Shown piece after piece: positions 15,994-23,866 of a DNA stretch of 38,937 nucleotides. The position numbers and the translations under genes are program-made. Below the pieces are notes generated by a model. It was not told the DNA's origin, did not search any database, and was given only the letters and a program-made list of their open reading frames with translations. The first letter of the stretch is position 1. Each line of letters begins with the position of its first letter. The DNA comes from Streptomyces ureilyticus. Its GTDB lineage: Bacteria; Actinomycetota; Actinomycetes; Streptomycetales; Streptomycetaceae. Where the stretch lies: the NCBI RefSeq assembly GCF_011045025.1, contig NZ_JAAKZX010000085.1:1-38937 (forward strand). Reading direction: 5' to 3'.

Positions 15994-16383
15994 ATGGCCG
16001 TGGCCCGTACCGCGGACCTCCTGCTCTGGGACTCGGACATCGCCGAGCGGCGCGCAGAGCTGCACGAGGTGATCACGGAATTCCAAACGCAGGGTCTTCG
16101 CGCCGGCGCCATCGTCCGCGAAATCGAGACCCAGATCGCCGGTATCAACGACATCGTCCGGCGTCGCAGGAAGAACCACGTCGCCCACCTGGTACTGCTC
16201 GCCCTCACCACTGCACAGGGAGCAGCGGCGATCAACATGCCACTTCTCGGAGTCGCCGCCGGTCCAACAGCCGTCGCGGGGGCCGCGCTCATCAACCGCC
16301 AGTGGCGACACGAACCCCGGCCGGAGGACGCAGCGCCCCTCGCCGCACTCCTGGCCCAAGCGCGCGCCGCACTGGAAGCCTGA
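15994..16383 (+). CDS. Hypothetical protein with C-terminal hydrophobic segments
   Basis: 129 residues. The N-terminal half is helical and charged (TADLLLWDSDIAERRAELHEVITEF..IVREIETQIAGINDIVRRRRKN). The C-terminal half has two hydrophobic stretches (HLVLLALTTAQGAAA and LLGVAAGPTAVAGAALI) that could form a membrane hairpin. ATG 15994 or 15973 are possible starts; the GGGGACG upstream of 15994 is a weak ribosome site. Divergent from hemC. Family not recognised. Confidence 0.5.
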   Translation: MAVARTADLLLWDSDIAERRAELHEVITEFQTQGLRAGAIVREIETQIAGINDIVRRRRKNHVAHLVLLALTTAQGAAAINMPLLGVAAGPTAVAGAALINRQWRHEPRPEDAAPLAALLAQARAALEA

Positions 16384-16476
16384 CCAGCCCCGCGGCGGAG
16401 GAACGGACACGCGACGAACACGTAACTGCTCAGGTGATCGAGTCTGCCACTTCAGCAGAGTGTCCAACCTCGTCAA

Positions 16477-16511
16477 TGTTCAGTGACAAACGGCCAAGGT
16501 TCAGTGGCACC
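16477..16511 (+). repeat. Paired TTCAGTG repeats, possible IS21-type end
   Basis: Two copies of GTTCAGTGrCA (TGTTCAGTGACA and AGGTTCAGTGGCACC) lie 20 bp apart. Related wording recurs at about 17263-17330 (ACTTCGGTGGCACAAAC, AAGGTTCGGTGATACGGGGCACC). Repeated short motifs of this sort are found at ends of IS21-family elements. No IstA/IstB gene is present, so these would be solo ends. Confidence 0.25.
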
Positions 16512-16522
16512 GACCTCGGCGG

Positions 16523-17011
16523 CTACCGGCGGGACCGGGCGCGCAGCTTGGACGTCCAGCTCGGCAGCCAATGCATCACGGCCACCGTCGCGGCCAAGCT
16601 GCCGAGCGTCGTGAGGAAGGCCCCCGGATAGACGTGGTTCACCCAGCATGGCTGCCACTCACTGTGGCAGGGGCCCGAGGAGCCCTTTCCCGGGATCACA
16701 CGGGATGCGGCCAACGCGCTCACCAGGGCCACGGCCGCGTACACGATGCCGGCCACGACCCATCGGGGCGAGTACTTGCTCCCGTCCGAGGAGACCCGGC
16801 GGAAGGAGCGCTCGGCAGCCGTGAACGTGATCGGGAGCAACACACCGACGGTGGCGCCGAATCCGATGCCGGACGCCGGCCAGTATGCGGCCAGATTCCA
16901 CAGCTCATCACCGAGCCACAGCGACAGTGGAAGAAAACCGCCGAGGGCTACGAGCGCGGCGGCCGGTTTGGCGTTCTTCTTCCAGCTCGTGCTGCGCGCC
17001 GAACGCTCCAT
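16523..17011 (-). CDS. Small integral membrane protein, unknown function
   Basis: 162 residues with about four hydrophobic helices: AAALVALGGFLPLSLWLG, the segment SGIGFGATVGVLLPITF, WVVAGIVYAAVALVSALAAS and AFLTTLGSLAATVAVMHWL. A Cys pair sits in the loop CHSEWQPCW between helices 3 and 4, probably exported and possibly disulfide-bonded. Basic ends (KLRARSRR) suggest cytoplasmic termini. ATG 17011 (MERSARS) is preferred, with AGAGG upstream; an in-frame start at 17077 is less likely. No recognised family. It is flanked by the IS21-like motifs described at 16477 and 17263. Confidence 0.6.
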   Translation of the reverse strand: MERSARSTSWKKNAKPAAALVALGGFLPLSLWLGDELWNLAAYWPASGIGFGATVGVLLPITFTAAERSFRRVSSDGSKYSPRWVVAGIVYAAVALVSALAASRVIPGKGSSGPCHSEWQPCWVNHVYPGAFLTTLGSLAATVAVMHWLPSWTSKLRARSRR

Positions 17012-17368
17012 CAGAGATCCTCTCGGTGGTCTTGTGCGTGCGGCCCGTGCGTAGTCGCTCAGCGCAGGTTTGTGCAACCCATGGATTCTGGGGACGCTGG
17101 TGAGGGCGCCCCAGCTGATCCCCCACCCCCGGCGGCCCGTCCAGCTCGCAACGGATCCGGCTCGCGGAAGACCTCAGGAGCCTGTCGGCCAAGCCCGGAT
17201 CCGCGTACGCTCCCGCGCGCTCTCCCGACTCCACCCCTGACGACCAGCACGTTATGCCAGGCAAACTTCGGTGGCACAAACGTAATGATCATCAAGGTCC
17301 GCTGGCTATGCTCAAGGTTCGGTGATACGGGGCACCAACTATCGCTGTTGTGACTGAGCACGCTAGTT
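17012..17368. other. Intergenic, IS scars
   Basis: No gene recognised. Holds the second cluster of TTCGGTG-type repeats (17263-17330), then the left target-site copy CGCTAGTT (17361-17368) next to the ISL3 transposon. Confidence 0.4.
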
Positions 17369-17398
17369 GGTTGTGACCGCTCTTCCGTGATGGCTACG
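17369..17398 (+). repeat. ISL3 left terminal inverted repeat
   Basis: Begins GGTTGTGACCGCTCTTCCGT and matches the reverse complement of 20774-20803 at 29 of 30 positions. Confidence 0.85.
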
Positions 17399-17477
17399 CC
17401 TTGGTGATGGGATCGGTTGGACAGGGCATGCGGCCGCCCCGTCGGCAGCGGCTCTCACGCGGCGAGGCGGCCGCCCA

Positions 17478-18092
17478 TCAAGCCGCATCACCGGTGCGGA
17501 AGATCCGGTCCAGGCGGTGGTCCAGGACGGCGATGGCGGACTCCGGGCTGCGCTGACCGACGAGGATGCTGGTGCCGAGTCCCGCAGACATGGCAAGCAG
17601 GCCGGCTGCCTCCAACTGTGCGTCCACACCGGGCTCGAGCAGAGCTGCCTCTTGCGCCTGTTGGAGGACCTGGGTTACCGCGGCTTCTGCGGCATCCGGG
17701 TTCTTGATGAAGGGTTGGGCTGCGAGTGCCTGGTCGGTCACGGCCAGAATGGCGTACGAGGTGTAGACGAAGTGGAAGGTGCGGCTGTCCTCGTCGGTCG
17801 GCAGCGCCGCCATCAGCAGCGCCTCGATCATTTCCCGCGGACCGGGCCTGTCCCCGGCGGCCCGTACGCGGGCGGAGGCCCGTTCCCCGAATCTCTCTGT
17901 CAGGTGCTCCAGTCCGAAAAGCAGCAGCTTCTCCTTGGTCTCGAAGTAGTACTGCACCAGCCGCAGTGACACGCCCGCCTCTGCTGCCACATCGCGCATC
18001 CCTACGGCATGCAGCCCGCGTCGCCCGGCGATCCGGACCAGTGCCTCGGCGATCTCGGTGCGCCGTTCTGCGTGGTCCACGCGCTTGGGCAT
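17478..18092 (-). CDS. TetR family regulator (transposon passenger)
   Basis: 204 residues. Helix-turn-helix: IAEALVRIAGRRG..MRDVAAEAGVSLRLVQYYFETKEKLL, a TetR domain of the BetI/PfmR-like type, followed by a helical effector domain. It is divergent from the alpha/beta hydrolase at 18208, with a 20-bp palindrome between the two, so it most likely represses both. ATG 18092 (MPKRVDHAERR) has GGAGA upstream; longer in-frame starts would run into the operator. It lies inside the ISL3-family unit. Confidence 0.85.
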   Translation of the reverse strand: MPKRVDHAERRTEIAEALVRIAGRRGLHAVGMRDVAAEAGVSLRLVQYYFETKEKLLLFGLEHLTERFGERASARVRAAGDRPGPREMIEALLMAALPTDEDSRTFHFVYTSYAILAVTDQALAAQPFIKNPDAAEAAVTQVLQQAQEAALLEPGVDAQLEAAGLLAMSAGLGTSILVGQRSPESAIAVLDHRLDRIFRTGDAA

Positions 18093-18154
18093 CGGCCGTT
18101 TCTCCGTTCGTCGTTCCACTGTTGCGGCCCCAGTGGGGACCTTGATGATACAGC

Positions 18155-18174
18155 CGTACCAACATTGTGGTACG
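18155..18174. promoter_or_regulatory. Operator between TetR and hydrolase genes
   Basis: CGTACCA-6 nt-TGGTACG inverted repeat, 33 bp before the hydrolase start and 62 bp before the regulator start. Typical size and position for a TetR-family operator. Confidence 0.65.
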
Positions 18175-18207
18175 TTCGTATCACGAAAATGAGATCCGGA
18201 GGTGACC

Positions 18208-19119
18208 GTGTCCGAGACCGCTGTCCGTGCCCGAGCCGACATAGGCCGCTACGTGAGCGATGCCTGGCGCGACCGCTACTTCGCGGCCTGCGACGCGGTC
18301 TATGCACTGGGAGCGCCCGTGCTCGCGGAAGAGGACGTGGAGACGTCCTTCGGCACCACGCACGTCTACCGCTACGGCCCCGTGAACGAGGCCGCTCGAT
18401 CCCGCACCCCCGTCGTCCTGGTGCACGGAGCGGGCTCCTGCTCCGCCATGTGGTACCCGAACACCCCCGCCCTCAGCGTCGACCGCCCGGTCTACGCGAT
18501 CGACACCCCGGGTGATCCCGGCCGCAGCGTGCAGCGCGAATCGATCCACCAGCCCGAGCGCGCCGCGCAGTGGCTGGACGAGACGCTCGCCGGGCTCGGG
18601 CTCGACCGCGTGCACCTCGTCGGTTCCTCCTACGGCGGATGGCTCGCCCTGAACCAGGCGCACCGCAGGCCCGGTCGCCTCGCCTCGGTCACGCTGCTCG
18701 ACCCCGGCGGCCTGGAGAAAGTGGGGCTGCGCTTCTTCGTCTGGATCTTCGCCGGCCTCTTCGCGACCTTCGCGCCCAAGGCACTGCGCCCGCGGCTGGC
18801 GGCCTGGCTGGAACAGCCGGTCCTCGTCGTGCCGGAACTGCGCACGATGATCAGAACGGCCGTTCGTGCCTACCGCATACGCCGCCCGGCGCCGCTTCCC
18901 CTGTCCGAGGAGGAGCTGTCCACCATCCGGACTCCGCTCTATCTGGTGCTCGGCAAGCGAAGCCTCCTCGTGCACCCGCAGCGGCAGGCGGAGCGTGTGC
19001 CGCGCCTGGTCCCCGGCGCCCGAGCCGAGATCATCTCCAACACGGGCCATGGGCCGCAGATTGACCACGCGGAGGAGATCAACCGCAGGATGCTGAACTT
19101 CATGGCATGCGTCGACTGA
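18208..19119 (+). CDS. Alpha/beta hydrolase (transposon passenger)
   Basis: 303 residues. Oxyanion motif LVHGAGSCSAMWYPN, nucleophile elbow VGSSYGGW (Ser), later YLVLGKRS near the acid residue, and the catalytic His in NTGHGPQIDH: a complete triad layout of the carboxylesterase/epoxide-hydrolase-like superfamily. Cytoplasmic; substrate unknown. GTG 18208 is chosen because GGAGG (18197-18201) then has proper spacing; the GTG at 18202 would touch it. Divergent from its probable TetR repressor and 105 bp upstream of the ISL3 transposase, all within one pair of inverted repeats, so it moves, or moved, as cargo. A resistance or detoxification role for the pair is conceivable but not shown. Confidence 0.85.
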   Translation: MSETAVRARADIGRYVSDAWRDRYFAACDAVYALGAPVLAEEDVETSFGTTHVYRYGPVNEAARSRTPVVLVHGAGSCSAMWYPNTPALSVDRPVYAIDTPGDPGRSVQRESIHQPERAAQWLDETLAGLGLDRVHLVGSSYGGWLALNQAHRRPGRLASVTLLDPGGLEKVGLRFFVWIFAGLFATFAPKALRPRLAAWLEQPVLVVPELRTMIRTAVRAYRIRRPAPLPLSEEELSTIRTPLYLVLGKRSLLVHPQRQAERVPRLVPGARAEIISNTGHGPQIDHAEEINRRMLNFMACVD

Positions 19120-19224
19120 CAATCGCCCACGCCGACGGGGCCAGGACCGTGCCGAGGCATGGCCCGGTCAGAGCCTGGGCCGGTAGCGCCCGGACCGCAG
19201 GACCGTTCCGGGAATCCCTCTGTC

Positions 19225-20778
19225 ATGCGAGTGGAGACGCTTGAGGACGTCTTCTTGCCGGGCCTGAACCTCAAGGTGCGGCAGCTCATGGCAGCCGATG
19301 GCAACGTGGTGGTCGATGCGGCGGGATGCGGGCCGCCGGGCAAGTGTCCGCAGTGCGAGCATCCTGCCACGCGGGTTCACAGCCGCTATTGGCGTCAGAT
19401 ATCCGAGTTACCTGTCGGCGGGCGGGGGTTGCTCGTCCGTCTGCACGTGCGTCGGTCTTCTGCGATCAGAGCCAGTGCCAACGCCGGACGTTCGTGGAAC
19501 AGGTGGCGGGCCTGACCGAGCCACGCCGCCGTTCTTCACCGGCGGCACGGTCGGCGATGAGGGCGGTCGCGACGGAACTCGGCGGGCGCCCGGGCCAGCG
19601 ACTGTGCGCGAAGCTGCGGCTTCACGGCCGACGGACTGCGCTGTTGGCGCAACTGGTAGCCCCGCCGGTGCCGGCCCGCGCGCCGCGGATACTGGGCATC
19701 GACGAGTTCGCGTTCCGTAAGGGGCGGACCTACGGCACCGTCCTCGTCGACGTCGAAAACTCCAGGCCCGTAGACGTCCTGCCTGACCGCGAGACCGGCT
19801 CGGTTGCCGACTGGCTCCCAGGAGCACCCCGCCGCCGAGATCGTGTGCCGTGACCGCCTGATGGCCTTCACCAAGGCCATCAGGCAGGCGGCCCCTGACG
19901 CCCTGGAAGTCGCCGATCGCTGGCACCTCCTCCAAAACCTCTCGACGGCCGTGGAGAAAACATGCCGCCGACACCGCGGATGCCTGCGCCGACCTGCCAC
20001 CACGGACGCCGGACCGCCGCCGGCTGCCCCAGCGACTCCCCTCCTGGAGCGTGTGCGTCAACGCCACAGGGATGTCAACGAATTGGCCGCCACGGGGCTG
20101 TCCCTCAGCGCCATCGGCCGCCGCCTGCAACTGGACCGCAAGACGGTATGGCGCTACCGGCACAACAACCTCGAAGACCTCCTCGCCTCGGCAGGTGACC
20201 GGGGCGCAGGTGTCCTCGACCCCTTCACCGACTACGTGCAGGACCGGTTCCAGGCGGGCTGCACAAGTTCGATGCAGCTCTACCGCGAGCTGCTCGCGCT
20301 CGGCTACACCGGCGGCTACCACGTTGTGAACCGCTACGTGACGAGCATCAGGAAGGGCGTAGCGATCCCCACTCTGGCAGTGACGCCCAGCCCTCGCACC
20401 ATCACCTCATGGATCATGCGCCCGCACGAGACACTCCGCGCCTCGGATAGTGCACAGCTGGAAACCGCACGGAACGCCTGCCCGGAGATCGCCGCCGCCT
20501 GCGACCTCGCACGGGAGTTCACAGCCATGCTCCGTCACCGTCAGGGCCACCTACTGCGGGACTGGATTCAGAAAGCTGAGCTGAGCGGCCCCGAGGCCAT
20601 CGGCATCTTCGCCGACTGCGTCCGTCAGGACCTCCCGGCCGTCACTGCGGGTCTCACCCTGTCCTACAGTTCCGGCGCCGTTGAGGGGCACGTCAACAGA
20701 ATCAAGACGATCAAACGGCAGATGTACGGCCGAGCCTCCTTCACCCTGCTCAGAGCCCGCATCCTCCTGCAGCCGTAG
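19225..20778 (+). pseudogene. ISL3-family transposase, two compensating frameshifts
   Basis: Begins MRVETLEDVFLPGLNLKVRQL, with the ISL3 zinc-binding N-terminus (CGPPGKCPQCEHPATRVHSRYWRQ). At about 19455 (CGGTCTTC) a base appears lost and coding moves to another frame (FCDQSQCQRRTFVEQV..ILGIDEFAFRKG, first catalytic Asp). At about 19815 (CTCCCAGG) an extra C restores the original frame (AAEIVCRDR..VADRWHLLQNL, then an internal HTH LSLSAIGRRLQLDRKTVWRY, then GAVEGHVNRIKTIKRQMYG with the catalytic Glu). All DDE residues are present across the frames. Either a recently inactivated transposase or two sequencing errors. Ends with TAG at 20776-20778, inside the right terminal repeat. Confidence 0.85.
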
Positions 20779-20803
20779 TCATCACGGAAGAGCGGTCACA
20801 ACC
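20774..20803 (-). repeat. ISL3 right terminal inverted repeat
   Basis: Starts within the transposase stop region and ends CGGTCACAACC; the inverted counterpart of 17369-17398. Confidence 0.85.
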
Positions 20804-20977
20804 CGCTGGTTGGCCATTCTGAGCACGACAGTTGGCCACATCGACTGACCTGGGCGAAGGCTGCGAAAGCCTGTTCCGTAGCGGGCCAAAGCGGGTTGAT
20901 CTCCAGTTGCCCTGCGGGGCGGAAGCCGGCCGAGTATCCCGCCAACTCGGCACGCCATCAGCCAAGTTGGCGAAGGC

Positions 20978-21598
20978 TCACTGCCAGCGCAGGAACTGGA
21001 GCACCGCCTGCACCTGCCGGTGCTCGCGCTCGCTCTGCTCCAGGCCGAGCTTGGTGAAGACACTGCGTACGTAGCCTTCGATCGTCTTGGGGCTCAGGAC
21101 CAGTTCCTCGGACAATGCGGCGTTGGTCAGCCCCTGGGCCATCAGCGACAGCACCTCCCGTTCGCGGTGGGTGAGTTCGGCGAGCGGGTCACGTTCCCGT
21201 CGTCGGCCGACCAGCCTGGACACGAGTTCGGCGTCGGTCACGACCTCGCCGCCGGCGACGCGTCGTACGTCGATTGCGAAGGCACCGAGGTCGGACACCC
21301 GGTCCTTGAGCAGGTAGCCGACCGCACCGTCGAACTCTTCCATGAGCCGTAGTGCGTGATGCACCTCGACATACTGCGACAACAGCATCAGGCCGACCTG
21401 TGGCGCGAACGAGCGGATCTCGGCCGCGGCCTCGATGCCCTCGTCCGCGAAGCCCGGCGGCATCCGCAGGTCGGTGATGACCACGTCCGGTGGATCGCGG
21501 CGGACGAGGCCCACCAGCTCGACACTGTTGCGGGCCTGAGCCACCACATCGAAGCCCTCCTCGGCGAGGATGCGAGCCATCCCCTCACGGAAGTACAG
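20978..21598 (-). pseudogene. NarL/LuxR-type response regulator lacking its first strand
   Basis: Carries most of a receiver domain (FREGMARILAEEGFDVV, phospho-Asp in PPDVVITDLRMPP, KDRVSD with the conserved Lys) and a complete LuxR helix-turn-helix (LTHREREVLSLMAQGLTNAALSEELVLSPKTIEGYVRSVFTKLGL). The usual opening, R-V-V-I-A-E-D with its Mg2+-binding acidic pair, is replaced by unrelated sequence: the match to the family begins at FREG near 21592. Without the acidic pair, phosphorylation is unlikely. The partner histidine kinase that normally precedes or follows is absent. An in-frame ATG at 21580 could still give a shortened DNA-binding protein. Confidence 0.7.
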
Positions 21599-21717
21599 TT
21601 CCCTGTCAAGTTCAGCGTGTTGAGGACCAAGCGCCGAACTTGCCGTTCTGGTACTCCTGCAGGAAGACACCCAACCCGACCGACGGCTAAGCGAGTCGGC
21701 GGGGCTCGGTGACTGCC

Positions 21718-21885
21718 ATGACCCCGCACATCGGCAATACGGCCGCCGTCTGGATTGCGAAAGAGGCCCTCGCGACGGGACGAACGTGGTGGACCGTGGC
21801 CCGGGGCGGACTGCTCGGCCGGGAACACGCCACCGCGCAGCTCACCCCGCTGCACTTAGCCCCTGCTCTCCTCGCGGGCGGTTGA
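21718..21885 (+). CDS. Possible 55-aa protein or gene fragment
   Basis: ATG 21718 to TGA 21885; MTPHIGNTAAVWIAKEAL, then WTVARGGLLGREHATAQL. Third positions look coding, but no family or ribosome site is recognised and it overlaps the decayed end of the Lrp remnant on the other strand. Could be the start of a truncated gene. Confidence 0.2.
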   Translation: MTPHIGNTAAVWIAKEALATGRTWWTVARGGLLGREHATAQLTPLHLAPALLAGG

Positions 21886-22252
21886 CGACCCTGAACAGGG
21901 TGAGCGCCGTGACCGTGTCCCGTGCGCCCGGTATTTTGGGCGATGTCCTCCCAGGCGCCCCGTTTACGTCACAGCGAGGCCGCCTCCAGGCGCACCATGA
22001 TGTCGAAGTCACCGCCGAGATCTCGCAGATGACGACTTCCGGAATGCGCTTGAGTGCGGCCAGGACATCACCACCGCGCATACGGTACTGGCGGTACACG
22101 AGTACGAGCGCGGAGACCACATCGCCGGTGTCGCCGCCTGCGCGGACGGTGGTGTAGCCGGCGATGTGTCCCCCGCGCTCCAGCCGTTCGATGCGCTGGC
22201 GCACCGCGTTGCGGGACAGCAGCACTTTGCCGGCCAGTTCGGAGTGCGAGAT
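21842..22252 (-). pseudogene. Lrp/AsnC regulator remnant fused to transporter ATPase
   Basis: After an in-frame junction with the ATPase remnant, the reading gives SELAGKVLLSRNAVRQRIERLERGGHIAGYT, the Lrp/AsnC helix-turn-helix minus its first helix, then the ligand-binding RAM domain (VSALVLVYRQYRMRGGDVLAALKRIPEVVICEI). Beyond this the frame breaks: FDIMVRLEAASL appears in another frame, and the terminal PGARDTVTALTLFRVVNR returns in the first. Not functional. Lrp proteins usually sense amino acids, which fits the amino-acid-oxidising genes upstream. Confidence 0.75.
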
Positions 22253-22661
22253 GCGGCCGGGCAGGAAGTTGGCCGCGCCGAGGAAGTCCGCGATGAAGGG
22301 CGTCTTCTGCAGCTCGAACAGCTCCCCGGGGGTGTCGAACTGCTCTATCAGGCCGTTGCGCATGACCGCGATGCGGTCGGACATGACCAGGGCCTCTTCC
22401 TGGTCGTGCGTCACATAGATGACGGTCAGGCCGAGTTCTTGCTGGATGCTCTTGATCTCGATCTGGAGGCGGTCGCGGAGCTTCTTGTCCAGGGCGCCGA
22501 GCGGTTCGTCCATGAGGATGACCGGCGGGCGGTAGACCAGGGCCCGGCGATCTCCATGGACGCCTCGTCGACAGCGACGACGTCGCCGTAGGTCTTGCGC
22601 AGGGCCACTACCGACAGTGCTTTGCCGGTGGCGGTGGCCGGCTTGGCGCCGGCCACCTTGA
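22253..22661 (-). pseudogene. PotA-type ABC transporter ATPase, core deleted
   Basis: N-terminus LSVVALRKTYGDVVAVDEASMEI joins directly, with a frame change near 22550, to RALVYRPPVILMDEPLGALDKKLRDRLQ. The ~100 residues with Walker A, Q-loop and the LSGGQ signature are missing. The Walker B/D-loop, H-loop (YVTHDQEEAL) and the segment to FLGAANFLPG remain, but the TOBE domain is replaced by the Lrp remnant. It cannot hydrolyse ATP. In intact clusters this subunit powers polyamine- or amino-acid-derivative import together with the neighbouring binding protein. Confidence 0.85.
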
Positions 22662-22685
22662 CGCGTCGGTGTGGCGACACCGAAT

Positions 22686-23789
22686 TCAGCCGCGAGCCCA
22701 CTCCAGCCAGCGCTTGGTGACAGCCGATTCGTTCTTCAGCCACCAGTCGATGTCCGCGTCGAAGCCCTTGTCGTAGTACTTCGGCGCACCGGACAGTGCG
22801 TTGCGCTCGTCCTCGGTGAGCTTGTCGTAGGCCAGCGGGGAAGACGGGTTCGAGGGGAAGGCCTTGGCCAGGTTGGCCTGGATCTCGGCACGCAGCGAGA
22901 AGTCCATGATCTTGTAGGCGTTGTCCGTGTTGGCCGCGCCCTTGGCGATGGCGTAGCCCTGGAACTGGCGGCGCATGCCGTTGAGCTGCCGCTCGACCGG
23001 GGTGCCCTGCTTTTTCATATCGGCGACCCGGCCGTCCCAGACGGTGGACATCGTCACTTCCTGGCGGCTGAGCAGCACGCCGGGCAGCGGGCCGCTGTCC
23101 CAGAACTTCTTGATGTGGGACCGCAGCCGGGTCAGCACCTTGAAGGCGCGGTCCACATCGAGCGGGTACAGCTTGTCCATGGGGACGCCGTCGGCCAGCA
23201 GCGCGAACTCCAGCTCGGGCAGGTCGCCGTCGGGGTGGACCATCGCGCGGTCACCCTTGAACGCCTTGGTGTCCCAGAAGTCCGCCCACGACTCGGGCTT
23301 GCGGCCGCCGAAGGCATCGGTGCGGTACGCGATGCACTGACCGTAGAAGCTGTTGCCGATGGCGTGGTCGGTGATCTGGTTCTCGGGGATCTTCGCGCTC
23401 TTCACGCTCTTGACCCGGTCCAGGTCCAGCGTCTCCAGAGCGTCCTGAGCAACATACTTGTAGTGCGACATCATCGCGTTGTTGATGAGGTCACACTGCG
23501 GGCGGCCCTGCTTGATCTGGGCCAGCAGCGGAGCGTCGTCCAGGTTCAGCACTTTGACACTGATGCCGGTCTCCTGGGTGAACGGCGTGTAGATCGCCTT
23601 CTGCAGGGCCGCCCCGTAGGAACCGCCACTGTCGCGGACGACCACCGTCTTCCCGCCACCCTTACCCGAACCGGACGACACGCGGCTGGTGCCGGTGCCG
23701 CAGGCGGCGAGCGAAGGCACGGCGGCGAGGGCGGCGAGGCCGCCTGCTCCGCGCAGGAGCGCTCTACGACCGATCTGGGCATTAGTCAT
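22686..23789 (-). CDS. ABC transporter solute-binding lipoprotein (PotD-like)
   Basis: 367 residues. The N-terminus has a twin-arginine-like GRRALLRG, a hydrophobic stretch and the lipobox SLAAC (lipidated Cys30), so the mature protein should be anchored on the outer face of the membrane. The fold is a type-2 periplasmic binding protein of family 1 (VVVRDSGGSYGAALQKA, FTQETGISV, LYPLDVDRAFKVL, WDGRVADMKKQG). It closely precedes the ATPase remnant and follows the deacylase on the same strand. The permease genes normally placed between ATPase and binding protein are not in the window, so the importer looks non-functional here. Likely ligands are polyamines, amino acids or their acyl or methyl derivatives. 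Confidence 0.85.
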   Translation of the reverse strand: MTNAQIGRRALLRGAGGLAALAAVPSLAACGTGTSRVSSGSGKGGGKTVVVRDSGGSYGAALQKAIYTPFTQETGISVKVLNLDDAPLLAQIKQGRPQCDLINNAMMSHYKYVAQDALETLDLDRVKSVKSAKIPENQITDHAIGNSFYGQCIAYRTDAFGGRKPESWADFWDTKAFKGDRAMVHPDGDLPELEFALLADGVPMDKLYPLDVDRAFKVLTRLRSHIKKFWDSGPLPGVLLSRQEVTMSTVWDGRVADMKKQGTPVERQLNGMRRQFQGYAIAKGAANTDNAYKIMDFSLRAEIQANLAKAFPSNPSSPLAYDKLTEDERNALSGAPKYYDKGFDADIDWWLKNESAVTKRWLEWARG

Positions 23790-23866
23790 GACAAATCTCC
23801 TGGAAGTAGGGCATGGGGACCAGCTCAGTGGGATGGGGGCGGTTCAGTGGGCGGGTAGGAGGTCCG

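Larger units (their letters stand above)
17369..20803. mobile_element. 3.4-kb ISL3-family transposon with passenger genes
   Basis: Bounded by 30-bp terminal inverted repeats: GGTTGTGACCGCTCTTCCGT... reading inward from 17369 and, inverted, from 20803. They differ at one position (GTGATGGCTACG against GTGATGACTACG). Immediately outside are CGCTAGTT (17361-17368) and CGCTGGTT (20804-20811), an 8-bp target duplication with one mismatch, the size made by ISL3 elements. Inside are a TetR regulator, an alpha/beta hydrolase and the ISL3 transposase. A plain ISL3 element is about 1.4-1.6 kb, so roughly 1.8 kb of passenger DNA is carried. The transposase is frameshifted, so the unit may now be immobile unless helped in trans. 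Confidence 0.8.

Noticed and set aside
14670..16631. 653-codon plus-strand frame over hemC
   Set aside because: Antisense to hemC for most of its length and frame-shadow of the hypothetical at 15994; no recognisable domain.
20805..20977. Possible small gene between the ISL3 right end and the response regulator
   Set aside because: Frames on both strands are short and lack motifs; the sequence looks like IS flank debris.
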